Shown: piece after piece, positions 43,562 to 54,079 of the stretch | Position numbering within the stretch: the stretch's first letter is position 1 | Layout of the letters: each line of letters starts with the position of its first letter | Source: Tupaia tana | Taxonomy: Eukaryota; Chordata; Mammalia; Scandentia; Tupaiidae | DNA: 64,000 bases | NCBI GenBank assembly: GCA_026018925.1 | Contig: JAKSZU010000005.1 | Coordinates: 22,058,779 to 22,122,778, forward strand | Direction: 5' to 3' | Translations under genes and position numbers: made by a program | The notes under the pieces: generated by a model | Databases searched by the model: none | Told to the model about the DNA's origin: nothing | The model's input: the letters and a program-made list of their open reading frames with translations, nothing else

Positions 43562-43862
43562 GTAAACTGTGGTACGGAAGTTAAGGCAGCAGGATCTCAC
43601 ATAGCCGACTGCACAAGTCGAGTTCCAGGCCTGGCAGCTTGAAAAACACACTGGGCACATGTGCATGCATGCCCAAGATCCGAAGAGGAGAATGTAGAAA
43701 GGTTTGAGGCATGGCCATCCTGGGGTAGTAGGGGGGTGATTTCTCACTTTCTCATTTTTTTTTCTCTCTCATTTTTTTTCTCTCTCTCACTCTCTCACGT
43801 GTGTATATACACATGAGTGCACATGCCCTATAGCAAAACTAAAAAGAAAAAAAGAGAGAGAG
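43562..43862 (+). mobile_element. T1-L SINE, older copy
   Basis: Head partly lost (TGTGGTACGGAAGTTAAGGC). The pyrimidine tract is expanded with several T runs, ending GCCCTATAGCAAAACTAAAA. Confidence 0.75.
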
Positions 43863-44014
43863 AAAGAAAAAACAAATTTAGAAGATAAATAGTGAAAAAA
43901 TTCTAATTTTTTCCTGGTGGGTTTTGGACTGGCTTGGGGACTGTGATTCTTTTGTTCCTTTCCCTTCTTCCCTTTTAGAACAGACAGTTTATCCTGCATT
44001 TGACTCACCATCAT

Positions 44015-44095
44015 ACTGGGTTGTCAAAAAAGTCATGACATATTTTTTCTGTTTTTCTATGCAAAAATGCGTTATAACTTCTCCAATAACCCAAT
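44015..44095. mobile_element. palindromic MITE (mariner-like), copy 4
   Basis: Left arm TGGGTTGTCAAAAAAGTCAT, centre TTTTTCTATGCAAAAATGC, right arm ATAACTTCTCCAATAACCCA. Confidence 0.72.
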
Positions 44096-44199
44096 ATTTT
44101 GGAAGCACATAACTTCTCTGATTTCACAGGTTCACAGAGGCAGAGATACTTGGTTCCAGGATAAATCACAAAATTGGTCTCACTTGTGACTGATTAAAA

Positions 44200-44780
44200 G
44201 CCTTAAATACTGAGAATTGGGACTTTGAGGATGATAGATGAAATTTTGGACTTAAGAGTTGATGATAAAATTGTTAAGACTTTTGAGGATGAGGTGGCTC
44301 CTGAAAAGGATGTCAGCTTTGAAGGGACAGCGTGCAGACCAGTTAAACTGTGTCTCCCTAAAAGACATGTTAACATCCTAACCCTTGGGTCCTATGAACT
44401 TGACTTTGTTTGGAAATAGGGTCATCGCAGATGTAATCAGAGGCAGGTTCTACTGGATTAAGGCAGGCTCCAATCCAATCTGACCGACGGCCTGCTAAGA
44501 GGAAAGTTGGGATAGAGGCAGAAGCAGAAGGAAGACAGACATGACGCTAAGGGCAGAGAATGGAGCAATGCTACCAAAGCCAAGGAATGCTGCAGGCCTC
44601 CAGAAGCTGGAAGCAGCGACCAAGGATTTTCCTTCACAGTCTTGGGAGGAAGCATCACGGTCCTGCTAAAGCATCAATCTTGAGCTTTTAGCTTCCAGAC
44701 TGTGAGAGAGTAAATGTGCATTGTCTTAAAACACCCAGTTTGTGGTCATTTGTCATGGCAGTTATAGAAAACACAAATTC
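44200..44780 (+). mobile_element. old MaLR-type LTR element fragment
   Basis: ATTTTGGACTTAAGAGTTGA and TTGTTAAGACTTTTGAGG resemble the 3' end of a MaLR internal region. From about 44333 an LTR-like sequence follows: ACTGTGTCTCCCTAAAAG, AGGGTCATCGCAGATGTAAT, CTTCCAGACTGTGAGAGAGT, ACACCCAGTTTGTGGTCATT. It has no intact gene and no coding capacity. Family placement (MST/MLT1) is from memory. Confidence 0.65.
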
Positions 44781-44864
44781 AAGTCTGGCAAGTGGGTTAC
44801 CAAACAACTTCTTGTTGGATTAAATGGTGATTAAAACCCAAGCTAGAAAATAAGCAGAGCGTCA

Positions 44865-45024
44865 TTGTCACCAGCTCAAAGGCTTTATTAGTTCCCAAAT
44901 GGAATAGACAGGTTACTTTTCTTTCTTTCTAATGCCTTCAGGAATACAGATGAACAATCTCTCATAACGTGGCTCCTTAGAGCACCATGACAGTATCACA
45001 ACACTCGTCCCACAAGACGCCCAC
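44865..45024 (-). other. C1QTNF9: C1QTNF9 terminal 3' UTR exon (predicted)
   Basis: Acceptor TTTCCTTTGCAG at 45025 and a poly-A signal AATAAA at 44884-44889 bound this segment. A donor-like GG|GTGAGA lies at 45254-45256, just after the stop codon. Together they suggest a 3' UTR intron of about 230 bp. Inferred from splice-site shape only. Confidence 0.5.
44884..44889 (-). terminator. C1QTNF9: poly-A signal for C1QTNF9
   Basis: AATAAA on the minus strand, 370 bp past the stop codon in genomic distance. It is the first clear signal downstream. Confidence 0.6.
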
Positions 45025-45257
45025 CTGCAAAGGAAATGATTCTATAAAGTATAAAATTATAATCATGTAACTACTTTAAAATGTACTCTTGGCAAGATAG
45101 TAAGTGACATGGGATCAGTTTTAGGATGAACTTTCCTATTTTCACATTTTTTGATTAATTGTCATAGTTGGATGAGTGAATATACAGGTGTTATCTAACT
45201 TGCTCACCAAGTGCATTGTGATGGGTGGTGAGGCTACTTTGCACACTCTTCTCACCC

Positions 45258-46027
45258 TCAGCTGCTGAACAGAAGGAAGCCTGTGAAAGTTGTGTCATCA
45301 TCCTCATCTGCAAACAAGCCGTTGAACCTCTCTCCCCCAGTCACCTGCATCCACACCTCATCCCCAAGCTTCAGCTGCAGGACGATGCCCCCGGATGCCT
45401 GGTCCTCGGAGCTCATATAACCATCTTTGGTGTGCAGTATTTTCACCCCATTTTTGACCAAGGATACCTGAATGTTCCTGGAGAAAACGGTGATGTGGTA
45501 GGTGAAGTAATAGACTCCAGCAATGTGGCAAGTGAATTTCCCTGTGGCTACGTTGTAATGGTTGAACTCGTTATACAGGATCCTATCGAATTTAATGGGC
45601 ACGTCTGAAGGAGGGAACTTGCTCAGCACGGTAAGCCCCACAGTGAAAGCACTTTTTGGCAAAACTGGAGTCTCACCAATTTTCCCTTTTTCTCCTCGAT
45701 CCCCTTTCCAGCCTCTTATTCCTCGGACTCCGGGCTCACCTTGGGGCCCCATGGGTCCAGCTTCTCCCTTAGGACCAGGTTTTCCAATGGGGCCTACAGG
45801 GCCAGGCAAACCAGTAGGGCCCAAAGGTCCAGTGTCACCCATTAGACCTTTGAGGCCAATGGGGCCCACATCACCTTTATCCCCCTTCTGCCCCTGAGGG
45901 CCAGTCTCTCCTTGAAGGCCTTGCTCTCCCATGGGACCAACCAATCCCTTTGGCCCATGTTTCCCAGGGGAACCTCTTGAGCCTTGATCACCTTTGATAC
46001 CTTTTGCTTCAACTTTTCCATCTGCTC
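45258..46027 (-). CDS. C1QTNF9: C1QTNF9 last coding exon: collagen and C1q domains
   Basis: A 770-bp exon starting after acceptor TTATTTAG with [19 protein letters not shown]. Gly-X-Y triplets continue to GEKGKIGE (about residue 194). The C1q head follows from [13 protein letters not shown] and includes [33 protein letters not shown] and the terminal [18 protein letters not shown], then TGA at 45258-45260. The conserved aromatic residues of C1q strands are present. Trimer formation and secretion follow from the family. Confidence 0.97.
45562..45897 (+). other. antisense open frame with mirrored collagen-like repeats
   Basis: A 111-codon frame on the plus strand, opposite the collagen part of C1QTNF9. 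It reads Gly-Pro-rich ([20 protein letters not shown]) because GGx-CCx codon pairs are nearly self-complementary. In human an antisense transcript at this locus (C1QTNF9B-AS1, also called PCOTH) has been annotated with a collagen-like peptide. Whether this frame is transcribed here is not shown. More likely a shadow of the sense gene. Confidence 0.3.
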
Positions 46028-46539
46028 CTAAATAAAGAAAGAGAAAGAGATAGTCTGTGAAACACCTCTATCTGAATTGTGGCTCTTCTGTTATTGAACA
46101 TACAAATATGGCAAAATAGTTGCATGACTTTGGTATATACTCAGGGTTTCAAAACTTGGTTACTCTCAAATCTCTCTCCATCTCTCTCACACACACCCTT
46201 TTTGACTTGTGTGTACTAAATCAGTGTGGGGCTTACATTAGGATGACAACTCTCACCATCGAAGTCTACCATGTTGAGTACTGAACAAGGCTGACCCTTG
46301 AGAGAAAACACTTTTCCAAGATGGGATGAGCTACAAAAGGCAGGTTGATTCGAATAACTTTCAACTAACTGAAACTGAGCCCTAAGAACCTCTTCACTCG
46401 CTGGAGTGAACACAAAGTCATCAGTCAGCGTGACATTCACCGTCCCTCCTGTCCAGTTTCAGCCTGCCTCCCCTTTACAGTGCACTATTCATTGATGTGT
46501 ATAAACCATTGGTGCTTCCCGTTTCCTCCATCCGACTGG
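46028..46539. other. C1QTNF9 intron 2, no recognised element
   Basis: Unique-looking intron sequence next to the last coding exon. Confidence 0.4.
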
Positions 46540-46730
46540 AGAGTAGTGGAGCATGGATTCTGGACTTGAACGCTGGGCTCCATCTCGTCTCCATTGCTTA
46601 TGTGAGTGGGATATCAGGCATGCATGGGAGACTCCTCCACCTCTGTTCCTTCACCCATGGAACTGGAAATATAGTACTACCTAATTTATAGGGCTGTGGC
46701 ATTGAGTGAGTCAACACATGAAACGACGAG
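46540..46730 (+). mobile_element. MIR SINE
   Basis: GTAGTGGAGCATGGATTCTG, CTTGAACGCTGGGCTCCATC, CCTAATTTATAGGGCTGTGG: full MIR order though decayed. Confidence 0.62.
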
Positions 46731-47062
46731 ACACAAAGAGGACATTATGTGTGTTAGAGGTTATGACCAGATCTCCCATCAACGCTAGGGTCTTCTCTAC
46801 CCTACAGGGCCTGAATCCAGTGCCACCTTCTCCTTTCAGAGTTGCCAGATACAAGAGTTGCCAGATACAAGGATAAAATTCAGCCTCATTCTTCAGTGTT
46901 TATCCACTAAATTAGGATTTAGCAAACTATGATTTGCAGGTTGAATCCAACCTTTGCCTGTTTTTATATTGCCACAAGCTAAGAATGGTTTGCATAATTA
47001 AAAGGTCGTAGATAATCTTCCATGACACTTTAAAAAAAAAAAAAAGATGAAATTCAAGTTTC

Positions 47063-47286
47063 AGGGACTAGTAGATAGCATGGTGGTTAAAGCACTGGAT
47101 TTCACATGGCTGACTCTGGGGTTTGATTCTCAGATCTGGCAGCTTGAAAAACACACTGGGTGTATGCGCATGTGTGCCCAAAATCCCAAAAGGAGAAAGG
47201 AAGAGAGAGGACTGCAGTATGGCCATCACCCCTGGGGAGTAAGTTCTTATTTTCTCTCTCTAAAAAAAATTAATAAATAAAAAAAT
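47063..47286 (+). mobile_element. T1-L SINE, older copy
   Basis: Head GGGACTAGTAGATAGCATGG, B box GGTTTGATTCTCAG. The 3' end is truncated after the pyrimidine tract. Confidence 0.8.
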
Positions 47287-47342
47287 CCAAATTTCACACT
47301 TCATACAAACAGCATCACTAGGACAACTAGAACACAGCAATG

Positions 47343-47597
47343 CTTTTTTGTTTGTTTGTTTTGCTAGTAGTTAGAGGGTATGTGCTCATTGGAGAGATGT
47401 GAGAGAGAGAAATGAGAAATCACCCCTCAGCGGGAATAGCTACACTGCAATCCCTTCTCCTCCATTCTCCTCTTGGGATTTGGGGCATACATGTATGTGT
47501 ATCTTGTGTATTTTTCAAGCTGCTGGGTCTGGGACTCCAACCACTCAGTCAGTCATGTGGGTTCCATGTGGGCCCCCATGCCATTTGCTGGCCCCAA
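47343..47597 (-). mobile_element. T1-L SINE, older copy
   Basis: Reverse copy, GGGTATGTGCTCATTGGAGA to ATGCCATTTGCTGGCCCC. The tail is (GTTT)n-like. Confidence 0.78.
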
Positions 47598-47734
47598 TGA
47601 CAACACGTATTTATGTGACATCTATGGCTGCTCTTTGCCGCAATGGCAGAGATGACCAGTGGAGACAAAGACGAATGGCCCACACAGTTGAAACTATTTA
47701 CTGTCCAGCCCCTTACAGAAGAAGTGTGCTCATC

Positions 47735-47812
47735 TTGCATTAATCCTGAGCTTCTGGAGAGCAAGAACTATCATCCTCAGAGCCCTGTATAGGACTTGTC
47801 CATAGTAAGCAC
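47735..47812 (+). mobile_element. L2 LINE 3' end fragment
   Basis: GAGCTTCTGGAGAGCAAGAA and CATAGTAAGCACTTAATCG. Confidence 0.5.
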
Positions 47813-47874
47813 TTAATCGTGGCTGTCAAATCCTTCATAGTTCAGAAGCAGAGTGTGGTAAGTAGGAACCCAAC

Positions 47875-47937
47875 CTCGTTCTCCTTTCTCTCCTCTCATC
47901 CCATCCTTTCCTGGGCTGCCGGGATGTCCTGATTCTC
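47875..47937 (-). CDS. C1QTNF9: C1QTNF9 middle coding exon
   Basis: A 63-bp all-collagen exon encoding (G)ESGHPGSPGKDGMRGEKGER. Its acceptor is TACTTAG|GA and its donor CGAG|GTTGGG. It is 21 codons long with both junctions splitting a Gly codon after the first base, so it adds exactly seven Gly-X-Y triplets. The donor is weaker than the others (GTTGGG). Found by family recognition. Confidence 0.94.
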
Positions 47938-49198
47938 CTAAGTAGAAAAGAAGAAACAGAGACAAGTTGAAATTCCAGTTCTGATTTGTCTAGTCACTGG
48001 TCTCCATCAGTGATGTATGTTGGGTGACCTCAGCCCTGAAGGCACTTCCTCTGTCACACAAGTGCAGGTTGAGAGAGGCAGGCGTGAGTGAGCATCCACG
48101 GTGTTGAGCCGTGTGCGCTGAGTGAGAAATGAACGGGGCGAATTCCCACACAACCAGCTCTGGGATGTACCATGAGGGTGCAGCAAGCCAGGATGAGCAG
48201 GAGGGCATGCACTAGAGAAATGGCTCTGTGTTTTTCTCCAGTTATGAGGACTTGGGAAGGGATCTGAATGTGAGAACGCTGGGAGTTTTCACATTCTGTC
48301 CCTTTTCCATCACTCTTGTGGAGAGCGGAGTGGATAGTTTACTAGCCTCCTACAAAAAACATAGACGACTCTGGTTATGTGACATTATTTGGGATGAAAG
48401 GAAGAGTTCTAGAAAGATTTCTCAGGAACCTTGGAATGGTGACAAGTATCACTGATTAGGTTGGCTTGGGACATCCTGGTGGGAACATCTGGTGAGTGAA
48501 CACTTGCTGACCACGTGCTCATCCTGATGCTCAGAACAGGCCACCGTGAGCTCCAACCTAATGTGCCATAAGTCAGTGGCTTGAGGGTGGCTACAGCCAT
48601 GGCATAGAAGAGCCCACTAGACCATGGGTCACTACAGACTCTGGCTTCTCCCAGAGTAGCAGAGACCCCGTATTTCAGCCCCACTGATCTGGCTATGGAG
48701 TGACAGGGGAGGCTGGGCCAGTTTCCAGATCCCCATACAGGACTAGCACAGGCAGATTTGTATCAGTCTGGTCTAGAACTGCAGCAGATTGGGAAACCTG
48801 TACCCCCAAACAGCCCTGGGTACTATGGGGATTCTGCAGAGGACCTTACCTCTTCCTTATCCTCCCATCCCACTCCCTTCACTGGCTCCTGGACCAGAAA
48901 CATAATCTTCCTTCTCAAGTTATTTCCTTTTGTTTTCCTGCTTAATTCTCAGTTCCTTCATTCTCTAGAGCAGTAACCTGCAAACATTCATGCTCATGAA
49001 CCCTCAGAGAACAATATGAACATGGATCCCAGTCAATGTCCAGTTACGTATTCCTAAATTATGTACAGGCAATGGGCTGAACTGTGTCTATTATAAATGT
49101 ACACAATGTACACACAATAGATTTTAAGAAGATAGAGACTAATTGAATTTTATAGTGAGCAATGTGATTAAATATCTTTCTATGAAATACAAGTTACA
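47938..49198. other. C1QTNF9 intron 1, SINE-free block, nothing recognised
   Basis: 1.2 kb of balanced base composition with no T1 copies. I see no repeat family and no convincing exon. Confidence 0.45.
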
Positions 49199-49752
49199 GG
49201 GACCAGCAGATGGTGTAGTAGTTACACTGCTGGATTCCCACATGACTGGCCACAGTTTGGGACACAGTAGCTTAAAAATCACGCTGGGGGGAACCAGCAG
49301 TTAGCATTATGGCTATGTTGCTGGACTCCCACGTAGTCGACCGCGGTTTGCGTCCCGGACCCGGTGACTTAAAACTCACGCTGGGCGCGTGTGCGTGCGT
49401 GCCCAAGATCCCGAGAGGAGAATGGAGGAGAAGGGATTGCGGCGTGACCATCCCCCCTGGGGGGTGATTTCTCGCTTTCTGTCTCTATGTCTCTCTCTCT
49501 CTGTCTGGTGAGCGCACGCGCCCTATCGCGAAAAATCTCTCCAAAAAAAAAAAAAAAAAAAAAAAATCACGCTGGGCATGTGTGCTTGCATGCTTAAGAT
49601 TCTGGGAGGAGAATGGAGGAGAAGAGATTGTGGCATGGCTATCCCCTCGGTAGGGGTTGACTTCTCACTTTCCCTCTCACTGTCTCTGTCTCTTTCTCTC
49701 TCCCCAGAAATAGCATGTACCCTAAGGCAAAAAAAAAAAAAACCTTCTAAAA
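49199..49752 (+). mobile_element. T1-L SINE, intermediate copy, split by a young copy
   Basis: Outer head GGGACCAGCAGATGGTGTAG at 49199. The body resumes at 49562 with ATCACGCTGGGCATGTGTGC and ends in an A run. Confidence 0.88.
49289..49561 (+). mobile_element. T1-L SINE, young copy, nested
   Basis: Perfect 15-bp target duplication AAAAATCACGCTGGG at 49274-49288 and 49562-49576. B box GGTTTGCGTCCCGG. Very CpG-rich, among the least decayed copies. Confidence 0.95.
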
Positions 49753-50130
49753 AATAATATATATAGGTTATATATAATATGAACTACATAGGAAATATAC
49801 ATAAAAAACATATGTAAAATTTGAAGGAATGGATAGCATTGACAAAGAAGGAGAGAGACTGTAGGAGAGAGGAAGACAAATTCAATATTGGATATGAGTG
49901 TTAATCTTTTCCTTCTATATTGCTCTATATATTAATTTCTCTTTTTGTATATATAAGACATTTTACAGTATAATTTTTAAAAATTAAAAACTATATAAAC
50001 AATAAAATTTGCACTCACACATACATGCACACACACCACTCAGTGGTCTCAATGGGAAGGTAGAAGCCTTGATCCTTGATTTCATTAAGTCTAAGTTTTG
50101 CTACTGACTTAGATTGGGCTTTTGCTTCTT

Positions 50131-50396
50131 TTTTTTTTTTTTTTTTTTAGAGGTTTTTGCTATAGGGCTCGTGCGCTCACCAGACAGACAGAGAGAGACA
50201 GAGAGACAGAAAGCGAGAAATCACCCCCTAGGGGGGATGGCCACGACACAATCCCTTTTCCTCCATTCTCCTCTCGGGATCTTGGGCATGCACGCACACA
50301 CGCCTGGCGTGAGTTTAAGCCACTGGGTCTGGGACACAAACCTTGGTCGACGACATGGGAGTCCAGCGACATAGCCATTACGCTAACTGCTGGTCC
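50131..50396 (-). mobile_element. T1-L SINE, young copy
   Basis: Target duplication GGCTTTTGCTTCTT / GGCTTCTGCTTCTT at 50117-50130 and 50398-50411. T run of about 20 bases. Confidence 0.93.
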
Positions 50397-50411
50397 TGGC
50401 TTCTGCTTCTT

Positions 50412-51354
50412 GAAAATGGGACAGGTCTAATGACTGAATGTGACTAGAAAGTGGGATTAGAAGGGATTATTTGATAAAAGAGACCTCACAGAGAAAAGTT
50501 TCTGGGAAGTAGTTGGAAGGAAATAAAATGGCTTTTTGGTGACCATTGGCTTCATCCAGACCACTCAATAAGCTATTAGGCCACCAAATGTCATGAGCGG
50601 AAACATGAGAAGCAACAATTTATCTCTTAAACTGAGATTTCCCAAATCTCACTGTTTTCTTCCTGCAACTGGATGGATCATTAAGCATATTTTCTTGGGT
50701 ATGTGACCCCACAGTCAAGTCCAGTGCTCAGGAAGGACATCCCATTTGGAAACCAAGTGTATTGGTTGGTGTTACAGAAGCCAAACACATTTACTTTAGC
50801 AAATCTCCCTCCAGAGGTTGAATCCATATCCACAAACTCTGGGGTGGGTCTTAATGTAGGTCAAAGATACTCAAGTAGCAGCTGTAAGGGCTTCAGACTA
50901 TCAACTACGTCTGTATTTCCTGTCACCCTATGTCACCTGCCTTACAGCATAATGAGGCAGCAACTCTCACCTGCATTGCAGCTGGGTGCTCCACAGTTAG
51001 CATCTCCCTATTTACCCCATGTTGCCAAAAATCAGTCAGTCATCCCTGTGGCAGGAAAATCTAAGACCTCACATAGTACCCAAAATGCCCTGTGGGATCA
51101 GCAATGATGGCTAAGGAACAGGTATCCCCACCAGGTGAAAAAGCCCATGGGGCAGGGGTCATGTTGTCTTTTCCTGCACCTTGCATCTGGCATGCAGAAA
51201 GCTCTCTTAAGTGTTTTCTGGACAGATGGATAAATGCATAAATTAGGTGTGAATGGGCAGTTAGAATATGGCACAAAGGATGAATAAGTAGATGAGATAA
51301 ATGGACCGAAAGGGATAACGGAAGGGCAGTTGACAATAGTCAGGTGGTGAGTAC
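50412..51354. other. C1QTNF9 intron 1 (5' part), nothing recognised
   Basis: Unique-looking. Contains AAGTGTATTGGTTGGTGTTA, loosely LTR-like, but I cannot assign it. Confidence 0.35.
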
Positions 51355-51520
51355 CTGCATCCCCCTTGTCACCCTTTGCTCCATCTCGTCCATCTCTTCC
51401 AGGCAGACCGTTGTGACCGGGACTCCCAGGGATGCCAGGGTGCCCTTGCCTGCATGTGTCCTGTGAGTTTACATTCCTCGTGCAGATGCTGATGGCAAGC
51501 AGGAGCCACCAGGTCCTCAT
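51355..51520 (-). CDS. C1QTNF9: C1QTNF9 first coding exon (start codon, signal peptide)
   Basis: A 166-bp coding part. It starts [20 protein letters not shown], a typical signal peptide with cleavage probably after the Ser before QDTC. The Cys in [10 protein letters not shown] is the family's N-terminal cysteine for linking trimers. Gly-X-Y repeats begin at [10 protein letters not shown]. Donor GCAG|GTACTC. The exon begins at an acceptor CCCTTTCAG at 51542, so 21 bp of 5' UTR lie in it and a noncoding first exon must lie upstream. Confidence 0.96.
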
Positions 51521-51541
51521 GGTTCAGATGTCAGGCTCTGA

Positions 51542-51944
51542 CTGAAAGGGAAACACAAACCAAAAAGACAAACTTGTCACTGAGGTCATGGGCACAGCGT
51601 CTGTTCCTTGCAGCGGCAAATGGGTGAACTGTCCCCTGCAACAGACTGAAACCTGGTCAGGTTGGATAAAATGGTCAGGGCAGGTGAGGGCAGAAACCTG
51701 GTAGTAGACCAAGCTTGTTAAACCAGAAGGATATTGTGCTCAGAGGTAACACACGTGATTGCCCATTTCATTTGGACAAACCCCTTTTCTGAACTAGAAA
51801 AGAGATCAATGCTGACTTATCTCACAGGGCATCAAAAAGACCAAATGTGATCCCAGTCTGCATGAAAGCACATTATAAATAGCAAAACAAACAGAATTAC
51901 CACCTGATTGCTAAAGAACTGAAAGCAGGCACTGAAACAGAACA
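51542..51944. other. C1QTNF9 5' intron, nothing recognised
   Basis: Unique-looking sequence between the first coding exon and an L1 fragment. Confidence 0.4.
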
Positions 51945-52430
51945 CCCATATTTATTACAACATTATTCACAATACCCTAGAGGTAGGAACAACCCAACTG
52001 TCTATGGATGGATGAATAAATAAACAAAGCATGGCACACACACACACACACACACACACACGATGGACTATTGTTTGGGCTTAAAAAAGAAATGAAATCT
52101 TTACACACACCACAACATGATGGGCCTTGAGGACACTTTGTTAAGTGCAGTAAGCCTAGAGGTAGCTAGAACAGTCAAATTCATAGAAAGAGAAAGCAAG
52201 ATGGTGATTAGCAGGAGCTGGGGATGGAGAAATGGGAGTTATTCTTTAATGCGTACTGAAATTATTCTTTAATTTCAGTTTGGGAAGATGAAAAAGTTCT
52301 GGAGATGGATGGTGGTATTGGTTACATAACAAAGTAAACATGTTTAATGCTACCGAACTGTTCACTTAAAAATAGTTAAACTGGTAACTTTTCAAACATA
52401 TATTTGCATTGCATTAAAAATCAAATTAAA
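51945..52430 (+). mobile_element. L1 LINE 3' end (L1M type)
   Basis: Clear L1 3' end: ACAACATTATTCACAATACC, CAACCCAACTGTCTATGGAT, GTCAAATTCATAGAAAGAG, GTTTGGGAAGATGAAAAAGT, GAACTGTTCACTTAAAAATA. A mammalian L1M-class relic without coding capacity, carrying a (CA)n. Confidence 0.85.
52035..52061 (+). repeat. (CA)n microsatellite in L1
   Basis: Thirteen or so CA units. Confidence 0.9.
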
Positions 52431-52574
52431 ATGTTAACAAGAGTAAAGCAGTCCAAGCAGTCCTACCCTGTTACGATGTCTTGTTTGAGTTGAGGTCTTA
52501 TTTCATGAGAGCCATTGTGAAGACAAGCACACACACGTGTGTGAACACACAGATACATGCAAAATGTCACACAG

Positions 52575-52680
52575 TTGGTAGCATGTGCTGGTTGACGTTG
52601 CTACTCAGCAGGCTGAAGCCACAAGGGAATCCTGGGTTTGATTCCGGGTCCACCCTAAAAGCAGGGTGTGGTTTAGGAGA
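52575..52680 (+). mobile_element. possible T2 SINE relic
   Basis: GAAGCCACAAGGGAATCCTG and a tRNA-like B box GGGTTTGATTCCGGG. Resembles T2 at 6.3 kb. Confidence 0.4.
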
Positions 52681-53159
52681 AGTGAACTTTCAAGTTCTTT
52701 CCTTTACAAACACTGCTCTCCCTGCACCCCACCTCAGGGCACTGATTTTCTTTCCAACCTCACCGGACTTAACACCGACTTGGGCAGTGTTGTAAACAAA
52801 GAGAAAAGCATATACAAGTCACCATATACCATAACTTAGGGTCAGACTCCTGACAGGTCAAACATCTCTTAGAGGGGTACCATTCTCCGTCTTTGTGGTA
52901 CCTGCCATGGAAGGGATCTTACGTGTGTTTGTGTAGTTGTATGGTTAAAAATCTGGCTCTCCGCCTGCCTGTATTTTCCGCATAAAGGCATTCCCAGTAC
53001 TCTATATTGAACCAGGAACAGCAGGTTGGACAAATATTTGTCAAATGGAGTTAGTTTGCCAGAGGAGATATCTTAAGACTTAAAACAAAAACCTTAATGC
53101 TATCAATCAGAACCCAGATCCTCAGATAATACTGATGGCTATGTAAAGCTACAGAAATC
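52681..53159. other. intergenic, nothing recognised
   Basis: Unique-looking sequence. Confidence 0.35.
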
Positions 53160-53390
53160 TTTGGAAAGTTAAATAGCAAATGCATCTATACTTTGATCCT
53201 GTAATCCCATTTTTAATTCGTAATAACCCTAAATGTGTGTGCCAAAGCTATTGACTAATAGTGAAAAAGTGCACAGTACACATATTGTGTAGCAGTCAGA
53301 GTGCGGGTTAATAAGTACAATAGTGTGTAGTCACTGACCGAAGTGTGAAGTTCAAGTAGAAATAGGTAAAGATATGTGTTCTGCGGCATA
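53160..53390 (+). mobile_element. possible old L1 fragment
   Basis: CTTTGATCCTGTAATCCCAT followed by AATAACCCTAAATGTG loosely follows the order of an L1ME 3' end. Heavily decayed. Confidence 0.4.
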
Positions 53391-53403
53391 GAAAAAGTAG
53401 ACT

Positions 53404-53672
53404 GGGGCCAGCAGGTGGAGAAAGTGGTTAAGGCACTGGACCCATAAGGCCGACAGCCATGGTTTGAGTCATGGACTCAGCAGTTTGATAATCATCTGGG
53501 TGTCTGTGAGTGTGTGCCCAAAATCCCAGGAGGAGAATGGAGAAAAAGGGATTGTGGCGTGGCCATCCCCCCGGGGGGGTGATTTCTCACTTTCCTTTTC
53601 ACCGTGTCCCCTTGTCTTTCTCTCTGGCAAGAGCATATGCCCTATGGCAAAAAAAAAACAAAACAAAAAAAT
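53404..53672 (+). mobile_element. T1-L SINE, older copy
   Basis: Head GGGGCCAGCAGGTGGAGAAA, body with GCGTGGCCATCCCCCCGG, end GCCCTATGGC and A tail. Confidence 0.83.
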
Positions 53673-53794
53673 ACTAAAATGCCGTGCACATTATGAATGT
53701 ATCTATATTTATATTTGCATATTGATGAAAACTAGATGTGCATAAACACAAAGGAACAGACTGTTTTAAATGGTGGGGTTATGAGAATTTCCCC

Positions 53795-54065
53795 CCCCCC
53801 TTTTTTTTTTTTTTTTGGAGAGTTTTTTGCTATAGGGCATGTGTGCTAGCCAGAAAGACAGAGAGAGACAGAGACAGAAAGCAAGAAATCACCCCCCAGG
53901 GGGGATGGCCACATCGCAATCCCTTCTCCTCTATTCTCCTCTCGGGATCTTGGGCACACACACACATGTGCCCAGCGTGAATTTAAGCCACCGGGTCCAG
54001 GACTTGAACCGCAGCCGGCTACACGGGAGTTCAGCGACATAGCTAATACGCTAACTGCTGGTCCC
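53795..54065 (-). mobile_element. T1-L SINE, young copy
   Basis: Reverse copy ending CGCTAACTGCTGGTCCC. AGAATTTTCCC-like sequence on both sides suggests the target duplication. A C10 run precedes the T tail. Confidence 0.9.
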
Positions 54066-54079
54066 AAGAATTTTCCCTT

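Larger units (their letters stand above)
45258..51520 (-). other. C1QTNF9: C1QTNF9 gene, complete coding span
   Basis: C1QTNF9 (CTRP9) is a secreted adiponectin-like protein. Three coding exons (166, 63 and 770 bp) give 999 bp, a 332-residue protein, against 333 in human as I recall (human ends SSP, this one SS). Order of parts: signal peptide (about 1-19), short N-terminus with Cys at 22, collagen Gly-X-Y domain (about 26-194), and globular C1q/TNF-like head (about 196-332). The gene lies upstream of MIPEP on the same strand, the place of human C1QTNF9B and of single C1qtnf9 in other mammals. All frames and splice sites look functional. Confidence 0.96.

Noticed and set aside
44200..44780. 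Possible retroviral coding sequence
   Set aside because: Only LTR-type and a short internal remnant are present, with many stops. No gag, pol or env similarity was seen.
45225..45608. 127-codon plus-strand frame
   Set aside because: Antisense to the C1q domain of C1QTNF9, with no family resemblance.
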